44,137 nucleotides of DNA, taken from Chara braunii (taxonomy: Eukaryota > Streptophyta > Charophyceae > Charales > Characeae). Where the stretch lies: positions 199,793-243,929 of the forward strand of contig BFEA01000967.1 of NCBI GenBank assembly GCA_003427395.1, given 5' to 3'. Shown here piece after piece: positions 9,633 through 20,177 of this stretch. How positions within the stretch are numbered: position 1 is the stretch's first letter; each line of letters starts with the position of its first letter. A model generated the notes under the pieces. That model was not told where the DNA came from and ran no database searches. It worked only from the letters and a program-made list of their open reading frames with translations. A program made the position numbers and the translations under genes.

Positions 9633-10067
9633 GTCCAACGAAATTCTTTTCCACTTTCCTTGGTCTCGACCCTGTGAACGGGCGAGCTTTTAAACCTCAC
9701 TTGCGGTGCTCTGGTCCGTCATTCAACCGGGCCAGTGGCATGCACACACGAGAGATTATTCTGCTACAACAGGGAAAGATACACTGTCATACTTTTTCAT
9801 ATTTTGTGCATGTGGAGATTAGTGGTGTTAGGGCCAATGCCAATGATTCGAACCGTCATCCTTGCAGAACAGGACATGGTACTTCAAGGGTCCTGCAGAC
9901 CGGTGCCGGAACTACGGGGGAAGCCTGCGGGTGATCGAACTATTCCATGCGGAAGGAAGACTATTCTCGCGGAAGCAGAAGCAGGGGGAACGCGCTGCCC
10001 AGGGGAAAGTCAGCGAAGCACGTGGTTGTATTCCTTGGGCTGCTAAATTTCTTCTTCATCTCCCCCG
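9633..10067. other. Flank between two gypsy elements, with PLE-derived 35-mer
   Basis: No gene recognised. A frame read from 9862 runs through the interval without known motifs. Positions 10020-10054 are identical over 35 bases to 26544-26578 of the PLE (encoding RGCIPWAAKFL in the same frame). The sequence may contain a decayed 5' part of the plus-strand gypsy gag, but no LTR or primer site is visible. Confidence 0.4.
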
Positions 10068-11037
10068 GTGAATCAACCGATAGCCGGAGTTAAGAGCAGA
10101 ATCTTCCATGAACTCCCCTCGCCGGCCGTAACCAACTTACATCTTGCCCAAATGATCCATACGGCCATTACCAAGGAGTCCGAATGGATGAGGAACTTGA
10201 TCCAAATGCAGGCCACTCACATGGAGCGGATGGAACAGATAATGAGCAGGCTAATTAAGCCTAACCCGGCCCCTGCTCGGCCTGCCCCCGCATCATTTCC
10301 ACTCTGGCCTGCCCCGCCTGCACCAGGATACGCACCTCAGTTCCCTCACCCAGCTAATCCAGCAGGAAAGATCGAGTGTTTTAACTGCAAACAACCCGGA
10401 CATTTCACCCGAGACTGTCCGCAGTCAAACGTAATCAGCCCCCACCTGTTGCGGCCCCTGTGGCCCTGAATCAAGGACGAGTGGCCGCATTGATGGATAC
10501 GGCCCAAGGAGGGGAGCTCGTGGCATATGCCCCAGAACAGCCTTCCCCCTCGATGGCAACGACGTCGACATTGGGAGCTTCTTCCTCTAACGCTGCTGAC
10601 GTGGTCGATCCACTTGAGTATCTTCATCTCGCAGGAATGATCGGAGCGATCCGAGCGGCCCTGATGATCTCGAATGGGTCGATCGCGAATCCAATCCTGG
10701 TCCGCAGTTTCGGACGGGAGAAATCGATGTATTGAGAGCGCTCAAGCAACTCGATATTCGCATTCCTATCCTGGTAGGGCATTTGCTCACCATATCCGAA
10801 GTTGCGAATGATAAACTTTTGCAATATTGCCAGAAAAATCAAAAGCGCTTCACGTACCAGCGCATACAGGGAATGTTAAAAAAGAAGGAAGGAGGCGAGG
10901 AAGTTGCACCGCCCGAACCCGAAGCCGGCGAACCCGAAGCCGCACGTATAGTAGCGATCTCTTTAGCAGAGAAGGATCACTTCGTACGAGCTCGGTCGGT
11001 ACTGTGGAAAAGTGCGGAATGTGATTGTGAAGTTTAG
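10068..11037 (+). pseudogene. Ty3/gypsy gag, C-terminal part with zinc knuckle
   Basis: The first frame (10068-10469) has a helix-rich stretch (MIHTAITKESEWMRNL...), a Pro/Ala-rich linker, and a CCHC zinc knuckle CFNCKQPGHFTRDC (C-x2-C-x4-H-x4-C) near 10377-10420, typical of nucleocapsid. The reading then passes through two further frames (10460-10735; 10732-11037, including DIRIPILVGHLLTIS) up to a TAG at 11035-11037 just before the protease. No capsid half is present upstream, so the 5' end is lost. At least two frameshifts. Confidence 0.7.
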
Positions 11038-11790
11038 GGCAAGTCGTTTACCGCCCTTATCGACACAGGGTCTTCTGCAGTGGCCATATCATTAGACACT
11101 GTCAGAAAGACGAGACGACACTGATCCATTCTTCCTCAATCTGGCAAAGACAATTATGTCTCTGCCGACGAGGAAGCAATGAACATCGTGGGTGTTATTG
11201 AGAATGTGGCTGTAAAGGTTGGACGAGTACACGTCCTTGTTAACGCACTAGCAATAGATGTCCGTTCCTATTCTGTGTTGTTAGGACTACCTTCGGCGAT
11301 GGCGGTAGGGGCCCGTCTGCATTTCGATTCAAAACAACTGGTGCTAACGCAAACAGGGGGAAAGCCTCAAACTAATCCCTTGCGAATTTCCGCCCGAACG
11401 ATAAAACGAACTCCTAACTCAGCTCAAATAGGGATAATTCGATGCATTGATCCCGAGGAGTATTCTTTATCGGGCATCGGTAGCGGAATCGGGGAACAGG
11501 AACACGAAGAAGAACTACCTAGTGAGGATGAATGGAAGCACCTGGTCGAACTTTTCAAACACGAAATTCCCGAAGAATTTCAAGTGTGCCCCGACACTGC
11601 CCGAAGCTTCTACGTGGATTCAGGAGACAGCGCGCTTGCGCCTCCGAAAACCCAGGTCAGTCCTTCAGGCCTCCTCGGGGAACCCCTATTACAAGTATCT
11701 GACCTGGCCGATGATTTGGAACCCCCTCGTCCTTGTACAAGGGAACACTTTCCTTACGAACGCGTTATCAACAAGCGGAACAGTATCTAG
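11038..11790 (+). pseudogene. Ty3/gypsy aspartic protease region
   Basis: Continuous in one frame apart from TGA at 11122-11124 and the TAG just upstream. It begins GKSFTALIDTGSSAVAIS, where DTGSS is the retropepsin active-site motif. It continues with a hydrophobic VLVNALAIDVRSYSVLLGLP stretch that fits the second half of the retropepsin fold. A linker rich in Glu and Pro follows to TAG at 11788-11790. The DTG triad is intact, but the protein cannot be made whole. Confidence 0.75.
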
Positions 11791-11799
11791 ACGTTTCTG

Positions 11800-13069
11800 T
11801 TTTTCCACCCAGATCGTTACTAACGACGGGGGCGACCATCGCTTTGATTAAACAGGAAGCGGAAGCGCCGGTAGATGACGTGCCTGATCTAATGTAGGAG
11901 ATGACGGACCTAACAGGACTGACTGTGGAACAGACTTCGGCCGGCTCAGAAACTGACGCCGAAACCAAAGAAACCGAAATGATCAGCCCCGCCGAATCAC
12001 AGATGATTGCAACTGTCTTCTCTGTTTGCACCAGTAGTTTCGTCTTTTCGAGTGTCTACGATCAACGGGAGCGGCTGGTTGATTGGATCGACATACCCCT
12101 TCAGATTTCTGGGGAATCGACAATCGCCCTGCCGAACCACGTCCCCACGGAATTCCGGAAATCATTAATCTGTGTTTTGAATGGCTACGCGGAGGTATTA
12201 AGTGTACATGAGCATGCCATTCTCACGGGAGATCATTCGCTCATTAGCCGCGCTCATTATCGATACTCGCCAGCTCAAAGAGCGACCACTTTTCAGCGGA
12301 TCAAAGAATTCGAAGCTAATGGATGGATCGAAGTAATTGTGCCTAAAAAGGCGAGAGAGATTCGCATTTGCATTGATTACCGGAAGTTGAATGATATCAC
12401 GGTCAAAGATGTGTACCCCCTCCCTCGGATTGATAAGTTGTTGGATGCGATTGGGAGTGCTCAATTTTTCAGTAAGTTTGATGTTCGCCATGGGTTCCAT
12501 CACCTTCTTGTCCGAGAAGAATATCGTCCGAAAACGGCTTTTGTGCTTTTCGAAGGTACGTGGCAGTGGATTCGATGTCCGATGGGTATCTGCAACGCCC
12601 CCGCGACCTTTCAGTGAGCCATGAATATGGCTTTTCAGAATTTCGTGCGGAAGACACGTTTGGCACAGAGCATCATCAACTACTGTGTGATTGTGTACAT
12701 GGATGATATTTTGGTGTACTCGAGTTCCTACGAGGGACACGTGCAGCACATCGAATGGACGCTGCATGCGTTACGGGATGCGGGCTTCAAGGTGGCATTT
12801 GAGAAGTGCCAATTTTTCCTTACCACCATTTCTTTCCTGGGACACATGGTAACAGACCAAGGACTCCAACCGGAGCCGCAGAAGGTGGCAGCTGTCAGGG
12901 ATGCCCCGGTGCCTACGACTGTCATGCAAGTTCGCCCCTTTTGGGTCTGGCCTTATACTACCGAAGATTTATCAAGGGCTTCGCGGCGATTGCGGGGCCC
13001 CTCACAAATCTGTTGCGCAAAGATCAGCCGTTGATCTGGACGCCGGAGTGTGATCAAGCGTTTTCGTAA
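11800..13069 (+). pseudogene. Ty3/gypsy reverse transcriptase
   Basis: The RT frame carries RICIDYRKLNDITVKD, VYPLPRIDKLLDAI, FFSKFDVRHGFHHL (motif A Asp), CPMGICNAPATFQ (motif B region) and VIVYMDDILVYS (catalytic YMDD). A single TGA at 12615-12617 between ATFQ and AMNMAFQNF sits where Arg is usual (CGA to TGA). A frameshift near 12930 separates the RT from the connection domain (YYRRFIKGFAAIAGPLTNLL), and TAA closes it at 13067-13069. The catalytic residues are intact but the ORF is dead. Confidence 0.88.
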
Positions 13070-13597
13070 CTCAAGGCCGCTCTCATTTCGGCTCCGGTTC
13101 TTATAAGGCTGGATCCCGAAAAACCTTTTGTTCTCATTACTGACTGGCAGCCAGAGGCAATTTCGGTGATCCTTGCCCAGGTGGGACCAAGTGGACTCGA
13201 GAGCGTGGTGGAGTATGCGTCCAAATCGGTGCCCGCCTGCAAGCGCAATTACGCCGCTCCAACGGGAGAATGCTACGCGGCTCTCTTGGGAATCAGTCAC
13301 TTTCGCGCTTACCTGTACGGGTGGAAGTTCACCTTGGTAACCGATCATGAGCCCATGTTGGCTCTAAAGAAATCGAAGGATTACTCTGGCATGATCGGGC
13401 GATGGGCAACGGTGCTGCAGAGCATGGACTTCGACATTCGTCATCAGAATGACGAGAGACATGGGAGTGCAGACGGACTGACACGACTGCACCGGCCTGA
13501 GAAAGTTCTGAAGAGAGAGGAGGTGATTCCGTGGAACGAACCCGAACATGAGATTGGACCTCGGTACGGCCAAGTGGAGATCTTGTCGAAGCAGTAA
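13070..13597 (+). pseudogene. Ty3/gypsy RNase H
   Basis: In the same frame as the connection domain after the TAA at 13067. It has LITDWQPEAISVILAQV (first catalytic Asp), the central helix region with GECYAALLGISHFRAYLYG (Glu), FTLVTDHEPMLALKKSK (second Asp) and RHQNDERHGSADGLTRL (terminal Asp). It runs unbroken to TAA at 13595-13597. It would degrade the RNA strand during reverse transcription. Confidence 0.85.
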
Positions 13598-13664
13598 GTG
13601 ACACGAGGACCAATTTGTCTGCTCTACCGTTTCTGCAATACAGTCTTATCTCTCCTCCTCTGAC

Positions 13665-14040
13665 ATGACTACCCCACCTGTCTCCGCAACCCCTTCTTCT
13701 CCTACTAATTCTGCCCCTCTCACTTCCTCAGCTTTCTTTGCCACCCTCCCCGATAAGTTCTGCTATTTTTGTACGTGTATTGCACAGGTTTATGGGGTCG
13801 ATTGTCATCCTTTCGAAACCGGGTTTGTCGATTGGGTAGAATGTGCCACGTGTGTCAATCGTGCGCACGAGGCCTACGCTCGATATCGGACGAGTAGCAA
13901 GGAATGGAGGTCCCCTGTGTAGAACGAACAAACTCCCCACGGAGGCTCAATTCGAGGCCGCCCGTACGAACGACCCTGAATACGACGAAAAATACCGGCG
14001 AGCAGAGGTTTGGACGGATAAAATTTATTGGCGAAATTAG
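13665..14040 (+). pseudogene. Cysteine-rich spacer ORF between RNase H and integrase
   Basis: Begins MTTPPVSATPSS with a Ser/Thr/Pro-rich lead, then CYFCTC and ECATC with a Cys between (C-x2-C ... C-x2-C layout), suggestive of a small zinc-binding fold, then a charged part (EAQFEAARTNDPEYDEKYRRAE). It moves between two frames and meets stops at 13920 and 14038. Most gypsy elements pass from RNase H to integrase without such a module. I do not recognise it. Confidence 0.4.
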
Positions 14041-14296
14041 CGGGATTATCATTGGGTCACCTCACCAAACACGATAGACGTAGGGCAACCGAGAGATCTC
14101 GGGACTATCTGTGGATCAACGGTCACTTGGAGAAGCGTAAAACTGACGGATCGGGTTCGTGGTTGACGGTTCCCCATCCATTCCAGAGATATGATTGGAT
14201 CCGATCGGCTCACGAAGAACAGGCCGCTCATTTCGTGATATGTGTAACGGAGGCAACTATAGACCAGAATCGATGGTTCTGGTCCAACATGCAACA
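14041..14296 (+). pseudogene. Ty3/gypsy integrase N-terminal part (interrupted)
   Basis: Carries the His pair of the HHCC zinc-binding domain (IRSAHEEQAAHF) and the following helix RWFWSNMQQ. The frame then runs into A/T-rich inserted DNA at about 14297. The Cys pair resumes at 15193-15204 (NCLVCA). Confidence 0.75.
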
Positions 14297-14852
14297 AAAA
14301 AAATTCCCAAAATTAAATTATCATTCTATAGTAAAATTACATTCTAAATTTTAAATTTTCATTCCATCTTAAAAATTGTCATTCCAATTTAAAAATTTTC
14401 CGTCTTACTAGAAAACTTTCCTTCCAAGAATGAGGTATCCCTTCTTATTTGAACTGCATGCTAGAGATGGAATGGAAGTCAGGATGAGTTCATGAAATAT
14501 TTTAATTGGACTATCATTCTAAGTAAGGATTTTCAGTCATAAATAGGCTAATCCAATCTGAATCAGAAGATATTTGGTGTAGTAGAATGAAAGTTTAATT
14601 AAAACATTTCATAAACTCGTCCAGACTTTCATTCCATTTCGAACAAATAGATGTTGTTGGAAGGGAAAACTCATACTTAGACGAAAACTTATTAAATAAA
14701 ACTGTACATTTTATAATTGGACGAACGTTGGAATGATAATTAATAAATATGACGGATTTTTTTTTTATGGAATATTTTTTCAACTTTAATTTCTTGTGGA
14801 AATTTTTCTATTGTACGAGATTATGTCAGATACATTGTCGCCTACGAAGCAC
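14297..14852. mobile_element. AT-rich insertion with CATTCCA subterminal repeats
   Basis: Inserted in the integrase frame. The left portion has repeated CATTCTA/CATTCCA/CCTTCCA motifs, and the right portion has the same motifs inverted (TGGAATG, TTGGAAGG). A longer inverted similarity links about 14395-14428 with about 14655-14690. No ORF. It resembles a small non-autonomous DNA transposon; the exact ends and target duplication are unclear. Confidence 0.4.
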
Positions 14853-15167
14853 CGTGTTCGCATTCGGAGGAGAACACGAACATGCGCCCAAAACCCTCCG
14901 AACGCGAACATAAAAAATATTTATAAAAAAAAAAACAAGTTCTCAAAAAATTCTGAAAACAATATATGTTATGTAAAATAATAAAACAAGCAACTTTTGC
15001 TTTGGAGTCATGTTCAATTTCTAAGCCAATCATGAGTTAAAATTTAAAAACCGATTTTATTTATTTATTTTTTTTTTACGAAAAAGAAATATGTTCGTGA
15101 CCTGTTCGCACGAACATGTTCGCGACCTGTTCGTGGGAACGCGCGAACATGGAGGGGTGCGAACACG
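14853..15167 (+). mobile_element. Small inverted-repeat element with GTTCG arms and shared core
   Basis: 315 bp with perfect 10-bp ends CGTGTTCGCA (14853-14862) and TGCGAACACG (15158-15167). Both arms are packed with GTTCG/CGAAC motifs, about four on the left and eight on the right. The centre (14965-15027) is the same 64-bp core found in the elements at 3.2 and 4.1 kb. Integrase coding resumes directly after it (VHRATQIIANC). No transposase. Confidence 0.55.
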
Positions 15168-16273
15168 TTCACCGTGCTACGCAGATTATCGCCAACTGTC
15201 TGGTCTGTGCCGCAAATCACGCCCCAATACGGGGACGAAACACGATAGTACCAACGGAAGTAGAGTGCCCCTTCCAGCGAGTCAGTATGGACACAACAGA
15301 TATCGACGTGCTACCTGGCCCAAGCCACTGTGAATATTCTATCCTGTTAGTATTAATAGACCATTTTTCCAAGTACATCGAGGTCTATCTCTGTAAGACC
15401 CGAAAGGCCGCAAAAATAGCCACGTACATCGAACGGTTCCTCTATACCCATCTAGATACGGAAGAAATTCTAACCGACAATGGGTCCGAATTTAAGGGAG
15501 AAGTAGAGGAACTGCTCGCACGAAGGGGCATCACGCTCCGACATACGGCACCCCACGTGTCCCAGTCGAACGGGTTGGGTGAGAATGCCAACCGTATGAT
15601 TAAAACAACCCTTCGCAAGAATTTAGCGGCACACGACACGCGTCTGTGGCCCGAGATCGTATATCAGATCGTCGAGATCCACCGGGCCACCCCTCACGAG
15701 TCCACGGGGTTCACCCCTTTTCAGCTTCGTACTAATAGCCTCCCCTGTATTGACTACCGGGGTAACTCGGAAATTGCCGAAGCAGGGGGTAGAGACACAC
15801 GTGCAGCCCTCAAGGCCAAGGCCAAAAGGTACACCAAATTAATGGAGCGGGCCGTCCCAAAGCTAACCCGAAAAAGACAAAGGATGACCGATCTGGCCCA
15901 CGGTAGGCATGTCCGTAGCTACGAGGCCCGAAATGAAAATGATGGGCCCCAACATCTGATTCAATATAAATTAGGGGACCTAGTGCAGGTACGTAAATGT
16001 GCACGCGACCGAAAACTCACTCCCAAGTTTTCTGGCTGTTTTCGTGTTGTAGAGCTCGGACCCAACGGCGCCAACACGGTGCGCATCGCGCCTGAGGCTA
16101 GTGCCAGCCATAGCTCTGTTCCCATCGTCCGGCATACCTCCTACCTCCGTCCTCTTCCTCCCTCTCATCTTCCTCCCTCTCCCTCCTCCGAAAGCGAGGA
16201 GAACGATGACGATCTAACTCTCTCTCCGCTCTCTCCCTCCTGCCCTTCTTCTTCCTCCCCGTCCTCGCCATGA
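15168..16273 (+). pseudogene. Ty3/gypsy integrase catalytic core and C-terminus
   Basis: Unbroken for over 360 codons. It has CLVC (zinc-binding Cys pair), the core with Asp in VSMDTTDID, Asp in EEILTDNGSEF and Glu in QSNGLGENANRM (DDE triad), and then the GPY-type C-terminal region (KLGDLVQVRKC...FSGCFRVVELG). The tail is Ser/Pro-rich with an acidic patch (SESEENDDD), not a chromodomain. The stop TGA at 16271-16273 overlaps the ATG of the next ORF (ATGA). It is a pseudogene because the zinc-binding domain is split by the 0.86-kb insertion. Confidence 0.88.
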
Positions 16274-16752
16274 GCTTCATCACAGAGCGAGCTCTAGATG
16301 ATCAACTGCTGCAGCCACGTGGCCACATCTGGGAAATTCGGCAAGTTCGTCATCCACGGCTTAATACGGATCTTCGGCGCTTGGCGCAGTTCTTCTGTGA
16401 GATGGGTGTGTGTGCCGCCGCCGCGTTTCGATTCGAAGGGAGCTTACAGGCAGTGGTACTGGCGGAGGTAATAGCAGTTCATCGGCGAGCAGCTCCTGGA
16501 ACGAGCCACGTCACCACGGTTGCGGCTTTCAGCGGCGGCATCAGTTCGATCAATCCACAGTAGCATACCGTGATCTTGACCTCGCTGCGAGAGTGGACGG
16601 AGCAGGTGTCCAACGTGTGGCAGCACGGCCTCGCCCGACCAGGGCACAACCTCATCCCGACCTTTGCGCCGGATTTTGGCGAGATCCGCCGCTCTCCGCG
16701 CGAGCCGCCGATTCCGATCCCCACCCTCGTCCCTTTCCCACGCCCCCAATGA
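16270..16752 (+). pseudogene. Unrecognised ORF following pol (first extra ORF)
   Basis: Starts at the ATG overlapping the integrase stop (ATGA, 16270-16273). About 160 codons in one frame with a single internal TAG (16561-16563) after SSINPQ, where a C-to-T change of CAG would explain the stop. It begins MSFITERALDDQLLQPRG and contains LREWTEQVSNVWQHGLARP and a Pro-rich end. The stop TGA (16750-16752) overlaps the next ATG in the same ATGA way. No family recognised; no membrane span is evident, so there is no reason to call it env-like. Confidence 0.45.
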
Positions 16753-17396
16753 ACCACGTTGTTCCTCTCGCTCCTCTCTCCATCTTTGGTCTCCCCTCTC
16801 TTTTCCCCACCTTCTGGCAGTCCGATCTTCATCCTTCTCTTTCCTTCTCGTTCGAGCCTCTTTTTGTCCCGCTCATTAATCGTGGGCATTGGCGACTGTG
16901 GCGCGAAACTTTTGACGAGCAGTCCTTGTGCTTGGCCCGAGTACAGGTGACGGGGACACAGACCAGCGAGCATCCTGCGTGGATCGAAAATTTGGAGCTG
17001 TTGATCATACAAGCTTGGAAAACCAACGTGGAGGGCGATCTTCTCGGCTTTCTCTTTGGATCGGTACGGCCGGGCCGTCGCCAGTTGATTATGCAGGAGC
17101 TCATCGCGCCGATCGTCCAATTAGCGGACGATCTCTCGCCCGACATCGTCTCGCAAAGTGATGACAGCCCTGCCCCGCACGTCCTCACGCGGTCGTTGGA
17201 TCCATACCTTCAGTGGACTGCGTGCTTGGAGGAGCCCAGAGACGAAGATACGCTACCATCATGGCAGGAGTATCTGAAGCCTTACGACATCATCCCTCAT
17301 GCCTTCTATCCGAAGCCGGAGGAAGTAGTGATCGACGACGACGAGGAAACGTCGGAGGAGGGAAGCTATAGTGAGTATAGCGAGGGCGAGCTGAGT

Positions 17397-17428
<32 letters not shown>

Positions 17429-17768
17429 AACCAGATCTGAGTGGGAAGCCCTGTCGGAGGAAGCAGCGCGTACAGGCACGGAGGCGGAAGACCCTGAGGT
17501 TGCGCGTAGGCGAGAAGAGATTGCCGCCGGGAAACGCCAACTAGAATTCGCCAGCAGAGCAAGTCAGCGCATCGGTGACGATCCGACCAGGGATCCGGAA
17601 CCGCCAAAGCCCGGAGATGGCGACCCCACAGCCGCTGCCCCAAGTATCGCGCGACGGAGACGGAGCAGATCCCCCTCCTCCTCCAGCCCCACCCGTCCCT
17701 TAGTTCGCCCACGTACCGATGCGGGCGATAGACTTTCGTCCTCGGACGTTATCCCGCCATCCCCTTGA
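16749..17768 (+). CDS. Unrecognised acidic protein ORF following pol (second extra ORF)
   Basis: 340 codons without interruption from the ATG at 16749, which overlaps the previous stop. The N-terminal part is hydrophobic/aromatic (PLSIFGLPSLFPTFW). A central folded-looking part has WIENLELLIIQAWKTNVEG and RRQLIMQELIAPIVQLADD. Then come an acidic Glu tract (about residues 205-235), a basic RRRRSRS stretch and a Ser/Pro-rich end. The frame stays open upstream to 16410, but the ATGA overlap favours 16749. Being the longest intact frame in an otherwise broken element is notable. Function unknown; an accessory or structural retrotransposon protein is possible. Confidence 0.5.
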
Positions 17769-17981
17769 TTTTCTCACCCTCGAACAGATCCGCACTTCGT
17801 CACCTTCCCCCTCCATCCCTTCCTTCCCCATCTCATCCGCGATTTCTACTCTACCCGCCTACTCGTTACCGTCTACCCCCACCCATCCCTTCAACCCGCC
17901 ACCCCCACGTTCTGATGGCATGTACTGTTGTTCAGCGTTGCATGGGAGCGATGCAACGTGGTAGAAGTCTATTGCGTAGCC
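17769..17981. other. Pyrimidine-rich interval, no clear gene
   Basis: CT-rich sequence between two ORFs. Several short frames exist, including one from an ATG at 17915 that overlaps a TGA, but none is convincing. Confidence 0.4.
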
Positions 17982-18245
17982 ATGGGGACAATCCCCGCCT
18001 GTCACCACTACGAGTTCTTTCGAGCGGCGCTCCTCCGCACCCTCTCCTCCTTCTATCGCGACTACCTCGCTTCCCTCCCTCATAGCGGCGATCGCTTTCC
18101 TCGCTTCCACCGGATCGTCCGATATGAGGAGCTTCCGGTGACGGTAGAAGGGATGAATCGCTACCTACCCCCACTTCCTCCCCGTCGTCCCCGTGAGCTC
18201 CCCTCCATGTACCGCCTCTACAGGCCCATTCCAACTAGGCGGTAG
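17982..18245 (+). CDS. Small unrecognised ORF near gypsy 3' end
   Basis: 88 codons from ATG at 17982 (MGTIPACHHYEFFRAALL) ending YRPIPTRR. The frame is open back to about 17916. It has ordinary globular composition (FYRDYLASLPHSGDRFPRF, RIVRYEELPVTVEGMNRYLP) and a Pro/Arg-rich tail. It follows the two extra ORFs on the same strand. Its relation to the element is inferred from position only. Confidence 0.3.
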   Translation: MGTIPACHHYEFFRAALLRTLSSFYRDYLASLPHSGDRFPRFHRIVRYEELPVTVEGMNRYLPPLPPRRPRELPSMYRLYRPIPTRR

Positions 18246-19387
18246 AACCCGGTCACGTGAATATCCTCCCCCCCCCCCCCCCCCCCTTCCTCTCTTCATC
18301 TAATCGGCAGGGGAAAACGACACGAATCTGTAAGCTTCGCGAAGATTACGCCATCGACGATGACATCAACCTATGCTCTGATTCGACGGGCAGCGACAAA
18401 CTGGGGTACAGAGCACACGGAGAACCGCCGGACGATGATGGCGTCACCTGGACGACCATCGATGATTCCAGCAGCACGAGCCAACAGATCCATGAAAAGA
18501 TTGCAATTGAAGATGGCGTCAACATGGACTCAGGCTGGATCGTTTGTTGATACGCTTGGTTCCTCATTCATTACTCTATTATCTCTCTCTCTCTCTCCTT
18601 CTCCGCCATAACATGCAATCAGGAGATCGCATAATTTTGGAACCCCCTGCGCATCACATATGTGACGAACTACTTCCCGAACCCATGCTATCTTTCGTAC
18701 CTTTTTTGCTTGTATCATACCAACCCCATAAAAACCCCATTTCGTTTTCTTGATTTCGGGTGCCGCGTTTTTGGCCCCCATCTTTCGGAAGCTTTTACGA
18801 TTCCCGGGTTCTGCTTTTTTTTTTTGCAATTCGAGAAATACATAGGAATTTACGTGCGCCTTAGCGAGCGCACTGGGAATTGGACCCGACAGTTGTGAAT
18901 TCCAGGATAAGAGGAACTTCGACGTGTCCTTTTTGTGTGTGAATGTTCTCGGTCGCGTTGGGGAAAACTCTCGGAATTTTGTGGGGATACGAATAGGCGT
19001 AGGACTTTCTTTTCCCTCGCCGCTCTTTCGCGCGCGGATATGGTGATTTCAATTTTGAATTGGTTTAGGATGTAGGCAAGCTGTAACTGCTTTGGTGCCT
19101 TTTTCTCTTTTTTTTTGTTGACGACGCCGCGCATGCAAAGCTTTCTCCCCTCTGTCCCCCGCATCGCTCTCTCCCGCGCTCCTTTTTTCTTCCCCCTCCT
19201 CTTTCTCTCTTCTCGTAAATGTTTTTCTCCCTCTCTCTCTCTCTCCCGCTCTACTCTTTGCCCGCCCATTTTCCCTTCTTGATCGTCTGAATCTTGGACC
19301 CGTCTTGCGCTACTTCTCGTGCCTTTTCTTTTCCCGCCCTTCGAGCAAAGCTTGCGACATCCAGTTGATCCTTCGATCACTCTCGCC

Positions 19388-19583
19388 CACCAATCAGATG
19401 CGTGGTATGGTAGGATCTGCCTATTGCGCGACGAGTCTGATTGACCAATCGTCGAGTTCCGAAGGATCAACATGGCTTCTATAGCGCGCTTCTCTTCAAG
19501 TCTTCTCCGTCTGCTTCTCTTCTTACACTTCGACTTTCCCCCTGCATTCTCTCTCCCTTGTCTCCTTCCTCGCCACTATAAAT
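19388..19583 (+). promoter_or_regulatory. Promoter-like CCAAT and TATA boxes
   Basis: Two CCAATC boxes (about 19391 and 19445) and a TATAAAT box in CACTATAAATTTCGC (about 19575-19583), with CT-rich sequence in between. The order fits an RNA polymerase II promoter reading rightwards, as expected for the U3 part of an LTR. Suggestive only. Confidence 0.3.
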
Positions 19584-19793
19584 TTCGCAAACGCGCCCGC
19601 AAATCTCTCTAACGTTCTCGACTCTTGAGCCAGCTTCCGGGAAGCAGTGGCTAGGCAGAGTGTTTGATGCGAGTCGGAAAGTCCTGTCAGGCTGTCCATA
19701 GGCTGGTCGGTTGCGCGCTTGATCGCCACGACGGACTGTGGGATCTGGGCGAACCGCGTCGAGTTTACGTCAGCGGGGTGACGATCGCAGTGG

Positions 19794-19945
19794 TGGGAGT
19801 TAGCACGTGACGGCTGGGATCGTCGGTGCGGGTTCGAGGATCAATGATTGGAGCTGAGTAAGTGATTGGTGGGAGTTAGCACGTGACGGCTGGGATTGTC
19901 GGTGCGGGTTCGAGGATCAATGATTGGAGCTGAGTAAGTGATTGG
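19794..19945. repeat. 76-bp tandem duplication
   Basis: Units 19794-19869 and 19870-19945 are nearly identical, each from TGGGAGTTAGCACGTGACGG to GAGTAAGTGATTGG. Each contains one CACGTG. Confidence 0.95.
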
Positions 19946-20177
19946 CCCGAGGACATATCGGAATTTACGGCGAATGCCCCATTGTCGTTGCGGATCTTTA
20001 TCTCTGGCGTGAGTGCACGGCGGCAACGCAGAACTTCCTCCTTTCGGATCTTGTCATCCCCTATCTCGACTTTTCTCCCTCATCTCCCTCTCTCTCTTCT
20101 ATCTTTGAATGATGATGTGTCTCGGTGTTTGTCTCCCCCTTGGATGGGAATGAATCTGTGTGCTTTCCGGTGTGAAA

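Larger units (their letters stand above)
18246..20177. other. Non-coding 3' region of plus-strand gypsy, possible LTR
   Basis: No gene seen. Includes a 19-C run (18268-18286), a purine-rich GGCAGGGGAAAACGAC stretch near 18306-18322 that could be a polypurine tract, CT-rich stretches, a promoter-like array near 19390-19583 and a 76-bp tandem duplication. It could hold the 3' LTR, but no matching 5' LTR exists in the window to confirm it. The assembly gap starts at 20178. Confidence 0.35.

Noticed and set aside
16410-16748. Upstream start (16410) for the acidic ORF
   Set aside because: The competing frame 16270-16752 fits between two ATGA overlaps; the upstream extension is Arg/Ser/His-rich and looks like a shadow frame.
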